Assembly (NCBI GenBank): GCA_001510575.1
Contig: LNGK01000007.1
Span: forward strand, 1,358,151 to 1,422,150
Length of the DNA stretch: 64,000 bases
Reading direction: 5' to 3'
From: Knoxdaviesia capensis
Lineage: Eukaryota; Ascomycota; Sordariomycetes; Microascales; Gondwanamycetaceae
Shown here: piece after piece, positions 55,401 through 64,000 of the stretch
Numbering within the stretch: position 1 is the stretch's first letter
Layout: each line of letters starts with the position of its first letter
Made by a program: the position numbers and the translations under genes
Notes under the pieces: model-generated
The model's database searches: none
What the model saw: the letters and a program-made list of their open reading frames with translations, nothing else
Told to the model about the DNA's origin: nothing

Positions 55401-58400
55401 GCCCATTGGGGGCATCCATGCTCTCCTCTGACTTTTATCTCTCATGCATGCGATGGCAAAGCAGCTGTGGGGGGGCGCGAGAGGTGGAACCACATGTCGT
55501 GCTGGCTTGTTCTGAAAGAGAACACACACAGAGACGGGTCCATCTTACGATTTTATGGCTTGTCCAGGTGGGAGGAGGAGGAGAGGTATGCTCGTGACTT
55601 GGCTCGATGTGGCTGGCTGGATGACCGCTGCATCCATCTACTGACCCTGCCGGAGATTTTGGGCGAGCTGCGTATCTGTACCTGTATCCAGTCCCGGAGT
55701 CCAGCTGGGCAGACTTGCACTCACTCGTATACCTACATATCTTCGGGGTCTGCGGCGGTGGTGCAGGGAGACGCTGCACAATACCACTGAATCTGTGTGT
55801 CTCTGGCTGGGTGGGATCTGAACGGCCGACGACAAAAAGCAACTCTCAAATTGCAAACCTCAGCTTTCTGCGCCTCCCACCCATCATACCCTAGTCATTA
55901 TCCCCAGTATCTGTCAATTGTCGTCCCGCCCGCTGTCCACGCACTCTCGTGGTGTTGTGCCTGTTCTGTGTTTTCGTTTCGTACTTGAATGTCCAAGTGG
56001 CTCAGCACTCCACGCCTTGACGAACGAACTGGCTCTCTCTCTTCTCTCTGGCTTCCTCTCGCTCTTCCGAGCCACCTGCCCACGTAGGTAGTCCGTTTGT
56101 GTTCCTTTTTGTTCATCTTCTCGCCTCCGAACAGCTGGAATCTGCTCTAGTGCGTTTGTCTCTTGTCTTCTCTTCTCCCCGACAAAGAGCCACGACAAAG
56201 ACCGACGGCTGTTCTCTTGCGGCTTAGCAAGAACAACGAAGAAGAAAAGGACTCGGCGTTACCCCAATCGCGGGTTGTACAGCTCCCCCCTCTAAATAAA
56301 TAAGTAAAGATAAAATCTGCACGGCATCAAAGAAAAAAAAAGCCGAAAATTTCAGAGACCGAGAGAGGCCGAGAGAGAGAAAAGAGGATGTAAGGGTGTA
56401 ATTCCAAAGACTCCCCGAAAAGGGAACAAAGAAAAAATTCGACTCATCCTCCAAGTTCGCTTTTACATCTCGAGTTCTGTTTGGAGCGGAACTTGGATCC
56501 CGGCGTCCCCTCCGGAGTAAGACATACAGGATGTGATATATCGTCCATTATATCGATACCATCCATGTAGCTTTGGCTTTACGCTACTACGAGTTAGTTC
56601 GCCAACCCAAAACCTTCCTCCTCGTTTGATTTTTCCTCTCTCTGTAATGAATATCGAGTTAGCATCTCCGACTAAGCCTCAACGAGCTGCCGTCGGCCTA
56701 TATCACACACGTCATATATCCCCCCCCTCCAGATTCCCCAGCATCCTTTTCCCCCCAAGTGCAGGTTCGTTCCGCCAGCTGAAGCGAGCACCGTAACGGC
56801 ATCGGGAAGAAATCCCAAAGGTCTCTGCCGAACTAGGGAGCTTGTCGTTGCTTTTGGTGTGCTCAGCTCCTTGTCGCCGTTTATGGGTTTAGAGCCTACT
56901 GTGTAAGGACAATGCAATACAATATCTCTCATTGCCGGGGCGGGTCAGAGCCGGAACGGCGGGCTGGCGATGGAGTGATTGTGAGGTGAGGGGAACGTGA
57001 GACAAAGTGAAGAGACACGCAGAAGATACGAGAAGAGCAGCGAGAGAGATACGGCCAATCGAGAGGGCGTAATAGGTTGACGGCTCATGTACAGTAATTC
57101 TTGTGTGGTGCGCCGTGCCTCCATCGTCGCCTTTTTGGATCTGCACCGTCAATTCGTGCGAGTGGACTTCCCTGATCCGGCCTGCGGAAAAAAACGGCCA
57201 CACAGGCGGGCTTCTGTTCGCCTCGTCCTGTAAGCAGCAATCCTCCTCTGCCACACAAGTACCGTTACATGCAGGCGACCACCCTCAGAGACGACGAGGG
57301 CCCTCTCGAAAACCTCGCGCTGTTTGTCCTGCGTGCATGTTATGGCTCCATGGCCACACAAAGACCTCCCGTGACGAAAGCACCCGCTCTCACGCGGTGT
57401 GTGGCCGTGACTGTTTCTGGCGTTGCCGTTGTATGATGGATGCAATGCGCAGGAGTGGTACTTTTTTTGGTGGCCTTTTCGCGTGCATTCTATGACTTTC
57501 TGCACAGTTCTGCAAGTATCTGCGCCAACACACGGGCGTGCATCTCCGCTGACGCCGTGAGAGCCAATGGACCCGCGGTTCACGGGATATCCGTTCGGGT
57601 AACGATCACCAAGCCAGCAACACGAAAAGAGAGAAAGAACAAAAAGGCGAGAGAAAAAGGGGGCAGTCCAGCAACTTGTGTGTGTGCGTGTGTGAAATAT
57701 GAAAAAGACGAGCACCAGTGCGAACGGGGGAGAAAACCTCACACGCGCTCGCCATATGCAGGCTGTGATCAGCTGGCGCGCTTTCTGCTTCATGCCGTCC
57801 ACACTCCAGCGTAACTCCAGAGCAACGAGGGATCAGCGTCCTTTTCTCGTTCGGGTCTAGACTGCATGGACTGAGGTGCGTCTGCAAGTGAGAGAATGCG
57901 AGAGTAAGTGAGTGAGGGTGGGAGTGAGGGTGAGAGTGAGAGCGAGGACGTTGAGTGGTGGCTTGTATGACCCAGACTGCGGGAGAAGGGTACGTAAGTC
58001 GCTGCATAATGGATATTCTGCAGTGTTGCTGTATCTCTGGTGCACCCAGGAGAGACGTGCTATGATATACGCATAAACACAAACGCATATACAAACACAC
58101 ACACACACACATACACACACATCTTACCGACCGCCCAGACCCGTCCACGCCCTACGGCTTCCCCTGAAGGCACACATCCCACCACCCCAACCTCGTGTTG
58201 CCGTTCACTCTGCCCCCCCGGGCATACCGCACCGGGAACCACCACCCACAGACTGGCGGCCTGAACACCCGCTCACACACGTTGGCACACCACCACACGC
58301 ACTCTCGACCCTTTGTGCGTCGCCACGCATACACGGTTCCCCAAGGCGTCGTATGCCTGAGTTTCGAGATGCAACCGGTGGAAGGAATTCGTCCGTGGGG

Positions 58401-59900
58401 GAGAGAGGCCCCGGTAAGACAGTCTCAGAGCACGCTCTCTGAGTCGAGTGACTGACTGTCCGCTCTTATAGCTGTCACAGATGCAGACTCCCGGGGCCTT
58501 CCTGTCTATAAGAGATAATTCAGCCCACGGTCTCAGACTGCATGGATGGTGTCCGTTGCCGAGTATTTCAGGACTGACTACTCCTGTGATAAGTGTCACT
58601 GACTTGGTTATCAAAGAGTGTATCTGTTTGTGTGTCTCGCTTTCGGGCTGAGTTGCGAGGATATTAGAGCTGGCGAGAACCGAGACCGTCCTAGTATCAG
58701 TTGCTCAAACGGCGGCTCTATCGGCTCGGACAGTTACTCTGTCCCATCACCGTGATATCGTTGGGCAATCCCATGGCCTCTCAACTGTGAAGTTGTAACG
58801 ACATTTCCACTGATATGTACTCCACGTGCGAAGTCTACGGGGCATTTCCGTTTGGCATGTAGTCTTCTCCTGCTCTCAGCCAGTGAGCCTCTCAACCTCT
58901 CTCTATCACCAGCGTCGCTGACTTTCAGTCTTCCCGAGAGTAGATGCCGTCCTGCAGCCCATCCCGTCAAGCCATGCTTGCTTGATCCGATGATCCGCCC
59001 GTGTGCTCCAACAGAAAAGCAATCTGGAAAGGTGATGATCGTCCGGCTTCCTGCTCGCGGAGATGCGCCGCAGTATGTCCCAAAGAGCCTGATATCATGT
59101 GCCGACGGACGGGAAGAGTGGCACGCTGTTTGCTGTTTGCTGGCACCAGAAGGATCCTAAAAGCTACGAGATCTCGATCTGATCCAGTGATTCACGAAAC
59201 GATAATCATCGACGATCGAGCAAACATGATGAATCAGGGTGTCCTTATTCATCATGATAAGCCCTTATGATTCACGGTCTCATCACAACACAGCCCCTCC
59301 TTCAGGTATATTTGCTCCATGCTCCCGCCTATCTCTCTCTCTCCTCCTTTGATCTCACTCCACTCCAGAGACAACTTCCTCCCCATCTCCCCAGTGGGGA
59401 GGGCTCCCTCTCCATTTACTATACCATTGGCACTTCCCAGTTGACGGCCGCAGAAAACGGGCTCCGTGGTCGCTTCATCTGACGGCCATGCGGCGCTGGC
59501 AAGGCTGTTGTAACTTGCGTCGCCGGTGGCAGTTGTGCAATGTGACCTCCCCTCCCCGATCCGAGAGCCCATACCGGCCCAGGTCTCTTTCCTCGGCGAT
59601 TGCAGTAATGACATACTCCGGCCTACACACCCCGGCCCACGGGTCAAAGACGAGGATATTTCCCGTCTCCACCGCTTCCGCCGCGCGGTCTCTGCGAATA
59701 TACCACGAGACAAACGTGTCTGTCGGCATTAATCACGCCTGCATACCTCGCCAGTTTCAACCGGCGACAGACTTACCTCCAGTCTGCCCGCTTATCTATC
59801 CGTGCGGTGACGGCCCTGCTCAACCTCATTCAAATCAGCCACGTGTGGACAGCCGAGCCCATGCCAAGTTGACAAGGCCACCATTCACAGGGAGTACTGG
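52480..59900. other. Gene-poor region, part 4
   Basis: No credible gene. It includes short (TG)n and (CA)n tracts (53113-53130, 58095-58110) and a C/T-rich run near 56030-56200. A 10-bp inverted repeat (CATGATGAAT at 59225-59234 with ATTCATCATG at 59247-59256) is present. Open frames here lack domains and coding bias. Confidence 0.45.
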
Positions 59901-62890
59901 CTTAGTGGATCCCCGCGCCCGTTAATCCAGTCGGCGTCACCATATAGAGAGTGGCCGCGCGAGGGATCGGAGCTCGCGTGGGCTCAAAATATCCTCCCCA
60001 CAAACGCACGGATTCCCTTCAGACGTTTTTTGTTCCGCGTGTTGTTCCAGTCTCACGGGGGAAAGAACCCCAAATCCACACTCCGGACACAGAACAGCAA
60101 GCGGAGCAGTTGGCCGGCCGGTGTCTCGCGGGGCGTTCGGCCCGAGTCAGCCATCGACATCCTGCCATCCAGCGGGCTCCAGCCTCCGGATACCCACTGC
60201 GTCCCGGCGCGTCCAGTGCATCTATATCGCGACAGGCTGAGCGAATATTCGGCGGCATTATGTGCTGGCGCACAAATGGGACAAGTTCGTGACGCCGGCG
60301 CGGTGTTTCCGAGCGGATAGTCTGACGGTCGGGTGGGCTGACGAACCGAAGTTGGCAGTGCATCGTTGCTGCGATCACCATGCAGCTCACAACCGCCCGG
60401 ATAGGACGGTAGGATGAGTGGTCCTGGTCCGGCGCTGGCCATAGTGGAGATGAGGCTGCACATCCGGGGCCTGGACCGAAGAATAGAAACCCCCATAACG
60501 ATCTCTCTGCGGTCGAGCGGTGGCTCAGGGAATAGACCCCAAGCCAGCGCTTGATAGGGTTCGAGAAGGATCAGAAAGCTCACCGTCCCTATTACTGGCA
60601 CTCAAGCCGCGCCGGTTCAGCAACGCCGGCGGGGTGAGTGCCTCCGGGGCCGACGCCACAGAAGCCGGAACTTTAACAGGGGTGCCGAAAGTGCACCGAT
60701 TCATCATGCGCGCTCCCTCCCGCGACATTCAACCAGTGTGGTCAGACACGGCGAATGGTGAATCAGGTTCGAGATATACTCCGGGCCTGAACCCCAGGCC
60801 AGCGTGCACGCCAGCCACTCGAGGGTTTTGGCTGAGAGAACCCTTCCTCGGCCATCAACGCCATGGCACTCGCCTTGAAAGACACCATTCATAGCTGGAG
60901 TGGATGGCTGAGCACTGGCCCGACTCCGCCGGCGTCCAGAGACAAAGATGGGAAGACTCGGCCCTGGATTTGCACGGCCGAGAGCTGAGGGAATCGATGC
61001 CGTCAACTCTTCTGGTGGTCTTCTAAAGCGAGCCACCAGACGAATCCAGTTCAGTCCTGGAGTCCATCGCTCTGTTTCGTTGCAGTAGCAATATATCTGC
61101 CGTCAATCGTGGAACACGCCCTCGAAAACCCCCCCCCCGGCGCGGCTCTGCCCCCCTCGCGGCTGAGGACTGTCCACGCTTCCCCCGCGAACGTGGCCCC
61201 GTGGAGTGTGGCCATTGATATTTCCCTGAAGCAGCGGGTTTATCTGCACGAGCGGGGACTTCACAGCCTCGCATGCGAACCTCTACCGACGCTTCCTCGC
61301 TCTTTTTTGCCGGTGGGTGCCAGCTGCTCGAGATGGCGCTGCCTTCCTAGGCCAGCCCAATCCGCCATCGACGGAGGGAGACGGGAGACAGGTGGGATGG
61401 TGCGGCGGCCACCTCACTCAGTCTCAAGACGCCGGCCCCGGGACACCCATTCATTGCCCCGGCATGTGCTGTCCCTGCCGATTGCTTCGATGAAGCTAGA
61501 AACACTCTTGGCCTGGGGAAGGCTGACGCTGGCACTCGCCTATGTGCCAAAACGAGACACCTGTCAAAAAGACTCCCCGCGCCGGGGGGCAAGGGGAGGG
61601 AGAGACCACTATGGGGGGCCTATACTACCGGCGGAGAATCGTGTCGATGTCCGGACCACAGCAGTTGAGAGTGAAGGGGTTAGGCTCAGTAACTCTAAGC
61701 CGCCACGGCTAGTCGTTGTTCCGGCAACATCAGTGCATCCCCTGTCTGGACATGCCAGCTTACGACGGTGTCTTGAATACGAACTGCCGGTCGCAAAGTC
61801 CCGAAGTCAGTCACCGAGAACCTCAGCAAAGCTTGGATACGTGTACGACGATGGCCCCGGAGCCCCGCAGAGCAGGCAATCGGCCCCTCGCCCGGGGTTT
61901 CCTGCAGGTTCTTAATGAGAACCGCACTTGCGTTTCTAGGGGGTCGCAGCATTCACAGCTTCCTCCCCTCTCCTTCGTGTTGTCTCTAGAGACACTATCC
62001 CTAACGCTTTTCTAGCAACCAGTGAGACACGGGGACTTTGCGCTGGAATCAGGTAAAGGCAGCCAAGACAATGGGACCGGACCGGGGCCCCGGCGCGTCT
62101 GACGGAGCGCGCGGCGGCTGTATACTGGCCGCTTGCCGTCCGAGACTCAGACCCGATAGACCTCGTCCGGCGTTCCCGACACCGATTAGAGCCGGGGGAA
62201 GCTTTGCAAGCTCCCCGCCACGGATGGATGCGCAACGCTCGATCCCAAGGGGCATCCAGAACTGCACAGCCAAGCGAGCCACTCCGGGTCTCCTCGTCCC
62301 GGCGCGGGTCGTTCGTTGCCTGGAAGCTTCCTTTTTCGGGCCAAGCTTCCGAGACCGGGACTCTGGATCACCCAAACGAAGGAGGACCACGGTTTGCCCG
62401 GAGGACCGGCGGGATGACGAGCCTCGATCCGTCCTTAGTTCTCGACAGTTTAGCGTGCTATGTCTCGAGCCACCTGGAAAAACAGCTGGCGCTGGGGCGT
62501 CTCGGTATCGCCAGCCGGTGCCGACCGGAAGTCCAGGCTCTCGGCAGGGCCGCAGATCACAGCTCTTTACGCAGTCAGCAGTTGGGCTGGCTACTCGGGC
62601 GTGTCCCAAAGATGCGGATATTACCCGGGGGGGCACCCAATCGACGTACCGCCGAGAGAGCCCCCGGCCATAGCATAGCGCGAGCAGACACAGCCATCGG
62701 GCTGGTGGCCTATGGGCCGGAACCAGCCGGGTCCGGGGAGGCGGCTTCCCCTCGGCAGCCCGACTTCAGGGTCTGGCTTCCTCGCAGTCTGGGTTCCGGG
62801 AGAATACCTCCTGGCACGCCCAAAGACACGACACAAACTTCCTCCCCAGGACAGGACGGCCTCGAGAGAATGACCGGTTCTTAGGGTTAA
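59900..62890. other. GC-rich block without a recognisable gene
   Basis: About 3 kb of GC-rich sequence with almost no simple repeats, unlike the desert to its left. Overlapping frames of 180-270 codons exist on both strands (for example 61109-61915 +, 62049-62636 -, 62204-62884 +), as expected by chance in GC-rich DNA. None shows a domain, a plausible hydrophobic pattern or splice sites. It may be non-coding RNA, a decayed gene or unknown sequence. Confidence 0.35.
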
Positions 62891-62995
62891 ACCCGCCCTG
62901 CATTCCGCGTCCTGGGGTGGGTGTCGTGGTGTGGCGGGTGAGAGTCTGGATCGGTCGGCGCGTTGTCCGTTCTTTGCGGGCTATAGCTCTTTCTT

Positions 62996-63236
62996 TTATA
63001 TTCCTAGATAGAAAAATCATCAACTTTTCTTCCTACCAAGATCTTACCCGTTTGTCCATAGTAGCTGAGCCAAGCTATCCTTCCACCAGCAGTCATTTCT
63101 TGTTTTCCATTCTAGCCATATTTTCCTAGATAGTCATCAACAACTTTCCCACCAACTTACTCCCTACCTTTTTGATAGTCGACGCGATAAAGCTATCCTT
63201 CCACTGACCACGATACCTATCTTCCAACAAGCGTCG
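62996..63236. repeat. Degenerate tandem duplication of about 120 bp
   Basis: Copy A (about 62996-63117) and copy B (about 63118-63236) both contain TTCCTAGATAG, then ATCAAC, then a CTTACYCC-like piece, then AAGCTATCCTTCCAC (63072-63086 and 63190-63204), followed by an A/C-rich tail. Between the anchors the copies differ by substitutions and small indels, so the duplication is old. Confidence 0.75.
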
Positions 63237-63239
63237 CCT

Positions 63240-63415
63240 CTGGATAGATAGAGTATTTGATTTGAGCAATAAAAAAATTGAATGAAATTGGCCGCCTTTC
63301 TTGCCGGATTTCAGAGCCATGTGTGCTGTGTGTATCTGTGTGTGTGGTTTCCTCGGCCGGGCAAATCCCGGCGGGCGGGCGGGCGGGCGGCGACGATGTG
63401 TGTGAGAATTTCTGC

Positions 63416-63448
<33 letters not shown>

Positions 63449-64000
63449 AACGCCGCCCCCCAAACCGAATTTCGCTATATTTAGCAACCTAGGCCTAGAG
63501 AAGGCAAAACTCTGAGAAGCGACAAGCACGGCTTTCCCTACACACAATCCACGAGGACTTACATGCATGGGCGGTAGACAGACCAGGGCTGATCTGAAGG
63601 ACTCACTGTTCGGTATGGTCCAGTGGTTATTATTAGATGGATTGCTATTCCCCGTATCTTCAGGTGATTATTGGATGGGCCCCCGGGCTGTTGGCGTGGT
63701 CAGCGGTTGACGATGGGAGTGGCCGGCGCGCTGAGGCGGCCGGCCTTCTGCGCTCTAGAGACCCAGGAGCCAATAGATCCAACTTCATCCCAGCATTCTT
63801 TTGATATAATACTCTGCACCATCGAGGAGGTTGTAGGAACCTGCCTTTCCTGGACCACCGCACAAACAACGATGGCGTCAAGAAAGGATAGCCTTCGCGG
63901 GCGGCTAAAGCGCGCGCGAGACGGGGAAGCCCGCCAGTCCGCCACCAGCGTTCAGTCTTTTGTTCTGGTTGAAACAATGACATGGTGCCAAAATTGAACG
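63240..64000. other. Right end of window, no supported gene
   Basis: Short open frames on both strands without domains. At 63613-63630 there is a tRNA A-box-like string (TATGGTCCAGTGGTTA) but no matching B box or acceptor stem. A gene may continue past the window edge, but nothing here shows it. Confidence 0.4.
63369..63392. repeat. (GGCG)n short tandem repeat
   Basis: About five GGCG/GGGC units in a G-rich run. It is a possible quadruplex-forming tract. Confidence 0.85.

Noticed and set aside
61109..61915. 268-codon plus-strand open frame in the GC-rich block
   Set aside because: Composition is R/P/S-rich without hydrophobic pattern or domain, and similar-length frames exist on the other strand. 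Expected by chance at this GC content.
63613..63680. tRNA-like start (TATGGTCCAGTGGTTA, A-box-like)
   Set aside because: No B box (GGTTCGAATCC type), no acceptor-stem pairing and no anticodon arm could be found downstream.
1..64000. CRISPR array, phage, plasmid or bacterial operon features
   Set aside because: The introns, RIP signature and protein families are fungal. No regularly spaced repeats of CRISPR type or Shine-Dalgarno-organised operons were seen.

Overview
The window looks like a nuclear contig of a filamentous ascomycete (Pezizomycotina). Genes have short introns (75-194 bp) with GT..AG ends, several with fungal branch-point-like sequences (CTAAC/ACTAAC). Coding regions prefer C- or G-ending codons, the regulator is a Zn2Cys6 protein, and a retrotransposon carries the CpA->TpA mutations typical of repeat-induced point mutation (RIP). 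No rRNA, tRNA, CRISPR array or plasmid/phage signature was found.

Layout. 1-368: gene-free flank. 369-5920: a complete Ty1/copia-type LTR retrotransposon on the minus strand, wrecked by RIP, with two 194-bp LTRs and a 5-bp TTTGT target duplication. 6432-15 kb: a compact gene block with an SDR oxidoreductase (+), a carnosine N-methyltransferase-like protein (-), a proteasome assembly chaperone 4-like protein (+) and transportin/karyopherin beta-2 (+). About 15-30 kb: gene-poor, full of microsatellites and homopurine/homopyrimidine tracts, ending in the promoter and long leader of a Zn2Cys6 regulator (30108-32144). 34.1-39.4 kb: an unusually large intron-less cytochrome P450 (-) and an Ssh4/Ear1-like SPRY trafficking adaptor (-). 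44.0-50.0 kb: a single-pass membrane protein (-) and a long disordered RD/RE-rich protein (-). 50-64 kb: a second gene-poor stretch, including a GC-rich block near 60-62.9 kb with no credible gene and a degenerate tandem repeat near 63.1 kb.

The genes are mostly single housekeeping loci (nuclear import, proteasome assembly, methylation, endosomal sorting) rather than a cluster. The P450, SDR and Zn2Cys6 protein are tens of kb apart with housekeeping genes between, so I do not call a biosynthetic cluster. The two gene deserts both lie upstream of the genes at their edges (the + strand regulator at 30 kb, the - strand disordered protein at 50 kb), so they may be large regulatory regions. I found no clear previously undescribed system. 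The best leads are the strand-polar RIP pattern in the LTRs, a perfect 13-bp inverted repeat just upstream of the regulator's TATA-like element, a 13-bp inverted repeat between two convergent genes, a possible gene relic at 19.65 kb and the GC-rich orphan block at 60-63 kb.
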